In this document: piece after piece, positions 1 to 5,140 of the stretch
Layout: each line of letters opens with the position of its first letter
Position numbering within the stretch: the first letter of the stretch is position 1
NCBI GenBank assembly: GCA_007122215.1
Contig: SKUG01000133.1
Span: 1-5,140, forward strand
DNA length: 5,140 nt
From: Thermoleophilia bacterium
GTDB taxonomy: Bacteria > Actinomycetota > Thermoleophilia > Gaiellales > SKUG01
Reading direction: 5' to 3'
Notes under the pieces: generated by a model
What the model was told of the DNA's origin: nothing
Database searches by the model: none
What the model saw: the letters and a program-made list of their open reading frames with translations, nothing else
Translations under genes and position numbers: made by a program

Positions 1-447
1 ATCACCCACCAGCAGACCTTCAGCCCGACCTCGACGTGGGGGCCGTGGGAGTGCTCGACCCGGGCCGACCGCTGGCCCAGCTACCGTGGTGGCTCGGTCA
101 CGCTGCATGCCGGAACGGCGTGCTCCGGAGGGGTCTGCAGCTCCGTCTTCCACGCCTGGCGCTGGAGCGGCAGCTCCTGGCAGCGCGTGGACCTCAGCCG
201 CTACGGGATCGTCGGCCGCATGTCGTTCCACCACCACCCCTACACCCGGGGCTGGTCATGGATCGGGACCTCCGCCACGGGCTGGCTCGCCTACCCGTCC
301 TCGATGGTGACGATCCGGATCCCCACCTCCAACCCGCCCCTGCACTCGATCCAGCGACTGCGCTGCTACGACTCGACACCCGACCCGGGCATGACGATGA
401 TCGGGGTGATCCCCTCCTGGACCTGCGACTACCGCGGGCTCGCCTGA
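1..447 (+). CDS. C-terminal part of an unrecognised Trp/Cys-rich, probably secreted protein
   Basis: The frame is open from the first base and ends at TGA 445-447, giving 148 visible codons; the start lies upstream of the window. I do not recognise the family. The visible part has ten tryptophans (for example WGPWE near residue 13 and HAWRWSGSSW near residues 51-60) and five cysteines at about residues 18, 41, 46, 122 and 142. It is rich in Ser, Thr, Gly and aromatic residues, has few Lys or Glu, and shows no long hydrophobic segment. This composition suits a disulfide-bonded, beta-rich extracellular domain, but that is inference because any signal peptide would lie outside the window. The odd cysteine count suggests a further cysteine upstream. 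The protein ends without an anchor or sorting motif. An internal GTG at 187 or ATG at 220 could be mistaken for a start, but the frame and its composition continue unbroken upstream of both. The next gene begins 57 bases later on the same strand. Confidence 0.72.
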   Translation: MTHQQTFSPTSTWGPWECSTRADRWPSYRGGSVTLHAGTACSGGVCSSVFHAWRWSGSSWQRVDLSRYGIVGRMSFHHHPYTRGWSWIGTSATGWLAYPSSMVTIRIPTSNPPLHSIQRLRCYDSTPDPGMTMIGVIPSWTCDYRGLA

Positions 448-492
448 CCCGGGAGCGGCACCGGGCGCGGGTTACGCCTCTGCCCGAGCGGG

Positions 493-504
493 TAGCTGCA
501 GGGC
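493..504 (+). promoter_or_regulatory. Possible leaderless-type -10 element before the class V aminotransferase
   Basis: TAGCTG (493-498) lies six bases before the ATG at 505, and no SD sequence is visible at the usual distance. A -10 hexamer this close to the start would place the transcript 5' end at or near the ATG, as in actinobacterial leaderless mRNAs. The hexamer lacks the consensus final T, and the best upstream -35 candidate (TTACGC, 472-477) is weak with a 15-base spacer, so this is tentative. The degT start at 3912 has the same arrangement. Confidence 0.3.
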
Positions 505-1707
505 ATGGATCCAGCAGCAGATGCCGGGCCGATCGAGCCCTTCCTCGCCACCCCCGGCCCGAGCAACGTTCCCGAGGCCGTGCGACGGGCGATGTCCGGG
601 CCGGTCATCCACCACCGCTCCGGCGAGTTCTCGGGCATCTTCCGGGACGTCTGCGAGCGCGCGCCGGCACTGCTCGGCATGGCCGGCGACCTTGCCGTCC
701 TGACCTGCAGCGGCACCGGTGCCATGCAGGCCGTCATCGAGAACCTCACCCGGCCGGGTGACCACGTGCTCGTGGCATCCTTCGGCCGCTTCGGGCAGCG
801 CTGGGCGGAGATCGCCACCGCGCTCGACAGGCGCGTGTCCCACCTCGAGCTCGAGTGGGGGTTGCGCCCCGACCCGGCGGCGATCGCCGAGCACGCTGCC
901 AGCCATCCGGATGCCGTGCTGCTCCTGACCACCCACTCCGAGACCTCCACCGGCGCGGTCAGCGACGCCGAGGCGATCGCGGCCGCCGTCCACGCGGTGC
1001 GGCCCGAGCTGATGCTCGGCATCGACGCGATCTCCAGCGGGGCTGCGCTGCGCTTCGAGTTCGATGCGTGGGGGTTCGATGCGGTCGTGTCCGGCTCGCA
1101 GAAGGCGTGGATGCTGCCGCCGGGGCTGGCGTTCGCCGGGCTGTCGGCACGGGCCGAGGCCCAGATGCGGGAGCTGCTGTCCGGGACGGGGCCACACCCC
1201 TACTACCTCGACCTTGCCCGGGCGCTCGACCGCCAGCGCGAGGCCGCAACGACTCCCTGGACGCCGGCGCACGTCCTGGTCCAGGGGCTGCAGGCCGCGC
1301 TCGACCTGATCGAGGCCGAGGGGATGGTCGCGCGCGATGCCCGCCACCGCCGACACGGACGGGCAACCCGCGCGGCGCTGGCAGCACTGGGGGTCGAGGG
1401 CTTCAGCCCGGACCACGACTCCAGCGGGATCCTCACCGCTTTCGAGGTGCCGGACGGGCTCACGGCCGATGGCATCCGCGGCTACCTGCGCGACCGGGCC
1501 GGAATCACCACCGCCGGTGGCCAGGCCCGGCTGAAGGGCCGGATCGTGCGGATCGGACACTGCGGCTGGTTCGGTGACGGTCACCTGCTGACGACCATCG
1601 CCCAGCTCGAGCGGGCGCTCGCTGCGGGCGGGCACCGGGTCGAGCCCGGAGCCGGCATCGCCGCTGCCGAGGCGGCACTGCATGCCACCACGGAGGTCCT
1701 GGCATGA
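505..1707 (+). CDS. Class V PLP-dependent aminotransferase, probable phosphoserine (or serine/alanine-glyoxylate type) aminotransferase
   Basis: This 400-residue cytosolic fold-type I PLP enzyme belongs to the alanine-glyoxylate/serine-pyruvate aminotransferase group. Its N-terminal ATPGPSNVP (15-23) and VIHHRSGEF (34-42) are typical of the group. CSGTGAM (68-74) is the cofactor phosphate-binding loop and HSETSTG (144-150) is a family motif. D174 in GIDAISS should contact the pyridine nitrogen. K200 in GSQKAWMLPPG is the Schiff-base lysine. R349 in RIGH is the expected substrate-carboxylate arginine. The family is usually about 360-385 residues, so the last 20 or so (from about 378, Ala-rich) look like an extension. 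Its stop overlaps the serA start by ATGA, so the two are almost certainly co-translated. From this I infer that it transaminates 3-phosphohydroxypyruvate with glutamate to give phosphoserine, replacing canonical SerC. Sequence alone does not exclude serine-glyoxylate or alanine-glyoxylate activity. The ATG at 505 puts the PGP motif at the usual distance from the N-terminus. Confidence 0.93.
   Translation: MDPAADAGPIEPFLATPGPSNVPEAVRRAMSGPVIHHRSGEFSGIFRDVCERAPALLGMAGDLAVLTCSGTGAMQAVIENLTRPGDHVLVASFGRFGQRWAEIATALDRRVSHLELEWGLRPDPAAIAEHAASHPDAVLLLTTHSETSTGAVSDAEAIAAAVHAVRPELMLGIDAISSGAALRFEFDAWGFDAVVSGSQKAWMLPPGLAFAGLSARAEAQMRELLSGTGPHPYYLDLARALDRQREAATTPWTPAHVLVQGLQAALDLIEAEGMVARDARHRRHGRATRAALAALGVEGFSPDHDSSGILTAFEVPDGLTADGIRGYLRDRAGITTAGGQARLKGRIVRIGHCGWFGDGHLLTTIAQLERALAAGGHRVEPGAGIAAAEAALHATTEVLA
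1692..1696 (+). promoter_or_regulatory. Shine-Dalgarno sequence for serA
   Basis: GGAGG (1692-1696) lies seven bases before the ATG at 1704, an ideal spacing. It sits inside the last codons of the aminotransferase gene. It fixes the serA start and argues against later in-frame starts, even though the first 20 or so residues of SerA precede the conserved fold. Confidence 0.8.
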
Positions 1708-3338
1708 GCATCGTCCGCGAGCAGCAGCAGGCCCCGAGGGAGGCTGCCGGGCAGGTCCGCCACCGCGTGCTGGTCTGCGACGCGATCAGCCAGGCCGGCA
1801 TCGACGCGCTGGCCGAGCGCTTCGAGGTCACGGTCACGCCCGGCTGGGATCGGGAGGAGCTGCTGCGACAGGTCGCGGGCTACGACGCGGTGATCGTGCG
1901 CAGCGCCACCCGCCTCGACGCCGAGGTGATCGAGGCCGCCACCCGCCTGCGGGTGATCGGCCGGGCCGGGGTGGGGGTCGACAACATCGACCTGCAGGCT
2001 GCATCCCGGCAGGGCGTGGTGGTGGTCAACGCCCCCACGAGCACGGTGGTATCGGCCGCCGAGCACACCGTGGGCCTGATCTTCGCGCTGATGCGCAACA
2101 TCCCCCGTGCGGATGCGAGCATGCGCCGCGGCGAGTGGGATCGCAAGTCGTTCCTCGGGGCGGAGCTTGCCGGCAGCCGGATCGCGATCCTCGGCTTCGG
2201 TCGCATCGGCCAGATCGTCGGGGAGCGTGCCCGCAGCCTCGGGATGCAGGTGACCGCCTACGACCCCTTCGTCTCCAGCGCCCGCTTCGAGGATGCCGGG
2301 GTCGAGCGTGCCCAGGCCATCCCGGATGCCGTGGCCGAGGCCGACATCGTCACCCTGCACCTGCCGCTGACCGACGACACGCGCGAGGTGATCGACGCTG
2401 ACCTGCTGGCAGCCCTGCAGCCGGGCACGCGGATCATCAACGCCGCCCGCGGTCCGCTGGTCGACCTCGACGCCGTCCACGCGGCGCTCGAGACCGGCCA
2501 GCTGGGTGGCTTCGCATGTGACGTCTACCCGGTCGAGCCGCCGCCGTCGCACCCGCTCTTCCAGCACGAGCGGGTGGTGCTCACCCCGCACATCGCCGCC
2601 TCCACCCGGGAGGCGCAGGACCGCGCCGGCATCGACGTGGCCCACCAGGTCGCGGCGGCCCTGGCCGGCGGCAGCGTCACCACCGCGGTGAACGTGCCGA
2701 TGATCGCCTCGGCAGACATCGAGGCGCTGCAAGGGTTCCGGCCCCTGACGGCGATGCTCGCCCGGCTGGCGTTCGGGCTGGCCGGCGGGAACGTGCGCTC
2801 GATCCGGGTCGAGGCCCGCGGGCGGATCGCCGAGCACGACGTGCGCCTGCTCACCTCCGATGCGCTGATCAGCATCCTCTCGGCCAGCAGCGACGACCCG
2901 GTCAACCACGTCAACGCCGGCGCGATCGCCGAGTCCCGCGGGATCGTCGTGCACGAGGAGGCCGACCGCAACGCGGGCAGCTACCACGACCTCGTCACGG
3001 TCACCTGCAGCGGCGAGCGGGAGGTCCGCGTGTCGGGCACGACCATCGGGCAGCGCTACCGCCCCTGGCTCGTGAGCCTGCTCGGCTTCGACATCGACCT
3101 CGAGCTCGGCAGCGAGCTCGTCGTGCTCGAGTACGACGACGTGCCAGGCATGGTCGGCGCGATCGGATCGGCGTTCGGCGAGGCCGGGGTCAACATCGCC
3201 AAGCTCGCGGTCTCCCGCAGCGGCGACGATGCGCTGATGCTGCTCACGCTCGACGGGGACTGCCCGCCCGAGCTGCTCGGCGAGCTCGCAACGCGGGACG
3301 GGTTCCGGCGAACGGCGATGCTCCAGCTGCGCGACTGA
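1704..3338 (+). CDS. serA: D-3-phosphoglycerate dehydrogenase, long ACT-domain form
   Basis: SerA catalyses the NAD-dependent oxidation of 3-phosphoglycerate to 3-phosphohydroxypyruvate, the first committed step of serine synthesis, in the cytosol. The 544-residue protein has the long domain plan of the Mycobacterium enzyme (about 528). The N-terminal substrate-binding half includes RSATRLDAEVI (66-76) and RAGVGVDNID (87-96). The Rossmann domain has GFGRIG (164-169), with D187 after the second strand to select NAD. The catalytic residues are visible: R249 in NAARGPLVD, E278 in DVYPVEPP and H296 in TPHIAAS. From TAVNVPMI (326-333) to about 465 runs the allosteric substrate-binding (ASB) domain. 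The ACT domain (about 470-544) holds DDVPGMVGAIG (478-488) and GVNIAKL (495-501). Serine binding to this domain type inhibits related enzymes, so feedback control is likely. The first 17-20 residues, rich in Gln and charge, are an extension. A strong GGAGG and the ATGA overlap support this start and tie expression to the upstream aminotransferase. Confidence 0.97.
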   Translation: MSIVREQQQAPREAAGQVRHRVLVCDAISQAGIDALAERFEVTVTPGWDREELLRQVAGYDAVIVRSATRLDAEVIEAATRLRVIGRAGVGVDNIDLQAASRQGVVVVNAPTSTVVSAAEHTVGLIFALMRNIPRADASMRRGEWDRKSFLGAELAGSRIAILGFGRIGQIVGERARSLGMQVTAYDPFVSSARFEDAGVERAQAIPDAVAEADIVTLHLPLTDDTREVIDADLLAALQPGTRIINAARGPLVDLDAVHAALETGQLGGFACDVYPVEPPPSHPLFQHERVVLTPHIAASTREAQDRAGIDVAHQVAAALAGGSVTTAVNVPMIASADIEALQGFRPLTAMLARLAFGLAGGNVRSIRVEARGRIAEHDVRLLTSDALISILSASSDDPVNHVNAGAIAESRGIVVHEEADRNAGSYHDLVTVTCSGEREVRVSGTTIGQRYRPWLVSLLGFDIDLELGSELVVLEYDDVPGMVGAIGSAFGEAGVNIAKLAVSRSGDDALMLLTLDGDCPPELLGELATRDGFRRTAMLQLRD

Positions 3339-3359
3339 CACCCCCGGGTCGGCATGGCC

Positions 3360-3388
3360 GGAACCGTTTTCGGGATCGGCCCGATACG
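3360..3388 (+). promoter_or_regulatory. ECF-sigma-like promoter candidate upstream of the small membrane protein gene
   Basis: GGAAC (3360-3364) followed after 17 bases by CGAT (3382-3385, in CGATACG) resembles the GGAAC -35 and CGTC/CGAT-type -10 of extracytoplasmic-function sigma factors. It lies in the short gap after serA and would start transcription near 3393, about 27 bases before the ATG at 3420. A sigma-B-like reading (GTTT at 3366-3369, GATAC at 3383) is possible but has a less good -10. This is the only AT-containing stretch of note in the gap. Confidence 0.4.
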
Positions 3389-3411
3389 ACGGTACACGGA
3401 CGCCTCCGGAC

Positions 3412-3417
3412 GAGGGA
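3412..3417 (+). promoter_or_regulatory. Probable ribosome binding site deciding the start at 3420
   Basis: GAGGGA (3412-3417) immediately precedes the ATG at 3420. The GAGG core sits four bases from the start, which is slightly short but usable. The other in-frame ATG at 3354 has no SD, and starting there would place the promoter candidate inside the coding region. Confidence 0.5.
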
Positions 3418-3419
3418 CC

Positions 3420-3860
3420 ATGACCGACGTAGCCGCAACAGCTCCTGCACCGCTGGAACGATCCCTGGCCCGCAGCGCCCTGCCCGGGATCGCGGCCGGC
3501 TCTGCCTGGGGGCTCTTCGTGGGCGTGCCCCGTGCCTACCTGCCGACCGAGATGCCCACCCACGCTGCCCGGCGCGCACCGCAGGTGCGGCAGGGGATCA
3601 TCGAGGCCGCGACGATCGCTGCCGTGCTGACCGCCATCAACCACAGCAACCACAACGGGCTGCTCAACGACGGCCAGCCCAACACGCGCGGCCAGTCGGC
3701 CGCGCTCGCGATCGCCGGCACCGCACCGCTCTTTGCCTGGAACACCATCAGCTCGGGCAACCGCACGCTCGGCCGCTTCAGCGGGCGGATGGCCACCGGT
3801 GCTGCCATCGCCGGCGCCGCGGGCGTGGTGCTGCACGAGCTGAACCGGCCGCGCGGCTGA
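3420..3860 (+). CDS. Small Ala/Gly-rich protein of unknown function, probably membrane-associated
   Basis: This 146-residue protein matches no family I recognise. It begins with a short Ala/Pro-rich segment (MTDVAATAPAPLE), then shows four moderately hydrophobic, Gly/Ala-rich stretches at about 20-37, 59-74, 92-108 and 124-138. Between them lie polar or basic parts: HAARRAPQVRQ (48-58), the His/Asn-rich NHSNHNGLLNDGQPNTRG (74-91) and SSGNRTLGRFSGR (111-123). It ends in the basic tail LNRPRG. Four short membrane-inserted helices in a small integral membrane protein is the simplest reading. The small-residue pattern (AGSAWG, GAAIAGAAG) would suit close helix packing. No catalytic motif is evident. 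I chose the ATG at 3420 over the in-frame ATG at 3354 because of the GAGGGA before it and the promoter candidate overlapping the longer version. Codon use matches its neighbours. It stands 81 bases after serA and 51 before degT, probably as its own transcript start, so its neighbours say little about its job. Confidence 0.75.
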   Translation: MTDVAATAPAPLERSLARSALPGIAAGSAWGLFVGVPRAYLPTEMPTHAARRAPQVRQGIIEAATIAAVLTAINHSNHNGLLNDGQPNTRGQSAALAIAGTAPLFAWNTISSGNRTLGRFSGRMATGAAIAGAAGVVLHELNRPRG

Positions 3861-3898
3861 TCGCGCCTGCCCCGGCAGCATCCTCGGGGGACCTGCGA

Positions 3899-3904
3899 TA
3901 GGTT
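3899..3904 (+). promoter_or_regulatory. -10 element of a probable leaderless promoter for the DegT-family gene
   Basis: TAGGTT fits the actinobacterial TAnnnT -10 consensus and ends seven bases before the ATG at 3912, the spacing expected if transcription begins at or next to the ATG. No SD sequence is present in the 51-base gap, and no clear -35 hexamer is visible 16-18 bases upstream. A transcript starting at the ATG would make this gene independent of the upstream one. Confidence 0.5.
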
Positions 3905-3911
3905 TCCGGGC

Positions 3912-5039
3912 ATGGCAGACGTCACCATCCCCCTCGCACGACCGTGGATCACCGAGCGCGAGCACGAGCTCGTGCGGGAGGTGCTCGACTCGGGCATCCT
4001 CAGCCTCGGGCCGATGCTGCGACGCTTCGAGGAGGCCTTCGCCGAGTGGAACGGCACCCGCCACGCGGTGGCCTGCTCGAGCGGCACCACCGGGCTGCAC
4101 CTGGCCTGCATCACCAGCGGCTTCGGGCCCGGTGACGAGGTGGTCACGAGCCCCTTCAGCTTCGTCGCGAGCGCCAACGCGATCCGCTACACGGGTGCGA
4201 CCGTGGTGTTCGCGGACGTCGATCCCGACACCCTGAACCTGGATCCAGCGCGCGTGGAGGAGGCCGTCACCGAGCGCACGCGCGGCCTGCTGCCCGTGCA
4301 CATCTTCGGCTATCCCGCCGACATGGATCCGCTGATGGACACCGCGCGCCGACACGAGCTCGCCGTGGTCGAGGATGCCTGCGAGGCGATCGGCGCCAGC
4401 TATCGGGGCCGGCGGATCGGGACCTTCGGCAACCCCGCCATGTACGGCTTCTACCCCAACAAGCAGATGGCCACCGGCGAGGGCGGGATCCTCGTCACCG
4501 ACGACGACGACCTGGCCGCGCAGTGGCACAGCCTGCTCAACCAGGGCCGCAGCGACAGCGGCGAGTGGCTCGAGCACGCACGCCTGGGCTACAACTACCG
4601 GATGAGCGACGTGGCCGCCGCGATCGGCCTGGCCCAGCTCGAGCGGATCGACGAGATCCTCGAGCGCCGTGCCGCGGCAGCTGCGCGCTACGACCGGCTG
4701 CTCGCGGGCATCGACGGCATTCGCCTGCCCTACCGCGGCGAGCATGAGCGCTCCTGGTTCGTCTACTGGGTGCAGGTCGAGGACGGCATCGACCGCAACG
4801 CCGTGATGGCCGCGCTCGGCGAGCGGGGCATCCAGTCCAAGCCCTACCTGCCCAGCATCCACCTCCAGCCCGCCTACCGTGAGCTCGGATTCGGCGAGGG
4901 GATGTTCCCGAACGCCGAGCGGCTCTCACGCCAGTGCCTGGCGATCCCCTTCCATACGATGATCGAGGAAGCCGACCAGCAGCGCGTGGCCGAGTCGCTC
5001 GCCGAGGTGCTGGCAGCCGCTGCCGTCCCGGCAGGCTGA
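3912..5039 (+). CDS. DegT/DnrJ/EryC1/StrS-family PLP-dependent aminotransferase
   Basis: This 375-residue protein has the full length and motif order of the family, whose members mostly transaminate keto-sugars of nucleotide-sugar pathways in the cytosol. IPLARPWIT (6-14) and LSLGPMLRRFE (30-40) are the family N-terminus. SSGTTGLHL (56-64) binds the PLP phosphate. SPFSFVASANA (80-90) is the conserved substrate/cofactor loop. PVHIFGYPADM (128-138) precedes EDACEAIGA (154-162), where D155 pairs with the pyridine nitrogen. K184 in YPNKQMATGEGG is the catalytic lysine. GYNYRMSDVAAAIG (226-239) and YLPSIHLQPAY (312-322) complete the set. All key residues are present, so it should be active. No sugar-nucleotide dehydratase, glycosyltransferase or other cell-surface polysaccharide gene lies in the window, so the substrate cannot be named. 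A regulatory role, once proposed for DegT, is unlikely given the intact active site. The start has a -10-like TAGGTT and no SD. The stop overlaps the next start by one base (TGATG). Confidence 0.94.
   Translation: MADVTIPLARPWITEREHELVREVLDSGILSLGPMLRRFEEAFAEWNGTRHAVACSSGTTGLHLACITSGFGPGDEVVTSPFSFVASANAIRYTGATVVFADVDPDTLNLDPARVEEAVTERTRGLLPVHIFGYPADMDPLMDTARRHELAVVEDACEAIGASYRGRRIGTFGNPAMYGFYPNKQMATGEGGILVTDDDDLAAQWHSLLNQGRSDSGEWLEHARLGYNYRMSDVAAAIGLAQLERIDEILERRAAAAARYDRLLAGIDGIRLPYRGEHERSWFVYWVQVEDGIDRNAVMAALGERGIQSKPYLPSIHLQPAYRELGFGEGMFPNAERLSRQCLAIPFHTMIEEADQQRVAESLAEVLAAAAVPAG
5014..5038 (+). other. GC-rich inverted repeat at the degT / glycosylase junction
   Basis: CTGCCG (5020-5025), loop TCC, and CGGCAG (5029-5034) form a perfect six-base-pair stem. 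CAGC (5014-5017) and GCTG (5035-5038) extend it by four pairs across a two-base bulge. The stem overlaps the degT stop codon and abuts the next start. No T-run follows, so it is not a standard intrinsic terminator. It also lies in Ala-rich coding sequence, where GC-rich repeats arise easily by chance. Confidence 0.35.
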
Positions 5040-5140
5040 TGGCCGGCCAGCCCCTGCTGGGTCCGGACCTGCTCGGGCTCGGGGTCGTCGACCTCGCCCG
5101 TGCCCTGCTCGGGGGCGTGCTGCACTGCCGCGGCGTGAGC
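5039..5140 (+). CDS. N-terminal fragment, probable DNA-3-methyladenine glycosylase (AAG/MPG family)
   Basis: The frame opens at ATG 5039-5041, sharing one base with the preceding TGA (TGATG), and stays open for 34 codons to the window end. The visible residues include LGVVDLARALLGGVLHCRG (about 13-31). This resembles the start of the AAG/MPG family, where a helix of the form VA..LLGk.L precedes a strand and then the catalytic Glu-containing E-A-Y segment. That decisive motif lies beyond the window. If correct, the enzyme removes alkylated bases such as 3-methyladenine from DNA as the first step of base-excision repair. The short Gly/Pro/Leu N-terminus (MAGQPLLGPDLLG) is normal for the family. 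Only a weak purine stretch precedes the start, so translation probably depends on ribosomes finishing the upstream gene. The assignment rests on about 20 residues and is moderate at best. Confidence 0.6.
   Translation, partial: MAGQPLLGPDLLGLGVVDLARALLGGVLHCRGVS

Noticed and set aside
448..492. Inverted repeats (CCCGG 448-452 with CCGGG 461-465; CCCG 483-486 with CGGG 489-492), considered as a terminator after the first gene
   Set aside because: The stems are short, no T-run follows, and such repeats are frequent by chance at this GC content.
36..761. A 241-codon + strand frame crossing from the first gene into the aminotransferase
   Set aside because: It is Arg/Pro/His/Leu-rich in the manner of a frame-shifted shadow and conflicts with two better-supported frames.
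472..1683. A 403-codon open frame on the - strand opposite the class V aminotransferase
   Set aside because: It mirrors the real gene almost end to end, is Arg/Gly/Pro-rich and without motifs. The + strand frame has all catalytic residues of its family.
3354..3419. Longer start (ATG at 3354) for the small membrane protein
   Set aside because: It has no SD and would turn the promoter candidate at 3360-3388 into coding sequence. The ATG at 3420 has GAGGGA just upstream.
3867..3878. Inverted repeat CTGCCCCGGCAG after the small protein gene, considered as a terminator
   Set aside because: The stem is only four or five pairs with a very tight loop and no T-run, so it is not a credible intrinsic terminator.
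1581..4862. A 1093-codon open frame on the - strand spanning serA, the small protein gene and most of the DegT gene
   Set aside because: It is antisense to genes with complete family motifs. Its translation is a low-complexity mix of Gly, His, Asp, Val and Ala with no recognisable domain, and it runs straight through two intergenic gaps. Stop-free antisense frames are expected in very GC-rich coding DNA.
1..5140. CRISPR arrays, tRNA genes, insertion-sequence ends, attachment sites or phage genes
   Set aside because: No regularly spaced direct repeats, tRNA-like cloverleaf, transposase motif or paired terminal repeats were seen by eye; the window reads as ordinary packed chromosomal genes.

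Overview
The window is a gene-dense stretch of GC-rich DNA (about 70% G+C by eye). All supported genes lie on the + strand and are tightly packed, with G or C at most third codon positions. Overlapping stop/start codons, a start preceded directly by a -10-like TAnnnT instead of a Shine-Dalgarno (SD), and the protein types all suggest a high-GC actinobacterium. A Thermoleophilia-like lineage (Solirubrobacterales/Patulibacter type) is my best guess, but this is inference and no rRNA or lineage marker is present.

Layout. (1) Positions 1-447: the 3' end of an unrecognised protein, rich in Trp and Cys and probably secreted. (2) Positions 505-3338: a two-gene serine biosynthesis unit. A class V PLP-dependent aminotransferase (505-1707) overlaps by ATGA with a long-form D-3-phosphoglycerate dehydrogenase, SerA (1704-3338), which carries a C-terminal ACT domain. 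SerA oxidises 3-phosphoglycerate to 3-phosphohydroxypyruvate, and the coupled aminotransferase is the natural candidate to convert that to phosphoserine. It would then stand in for canonical SerC. No phosphoserine phosphatase is visible. (3) Positions 3420-3860: a small Ala/Gly-rich protein, probably membrane-embedded and of unknown function, preceded by an ECF-sigma-like promoter candidate. (4) Positions 3912-5039: a DegT/DnrJ/EryC1/StrS-family aminotransferase, with a leaderless-type -10 element just before its ATG. (5) Positions 5039-5140: the first 34 codons of a protein whose start resembles DNA-3-methyladenine glycosylase (AAG/MPG family), joined to the preceding gene by TGATG and cut by the window end.

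No tRNA, rRNA, CRISPR array, insertion sequence or convincing intrinsic terminator was seen, and no gap longer than about 80 bases lacks a gene. I found no sign of a dramatic new system. The points worth a second look are the SerC-replacing aminotransferase, the uncharacterised small membrane protein with its candidate promoter, the start-site signals, and the odd DegT/DNA-glycosylase coupling with a hairpin at the junction.
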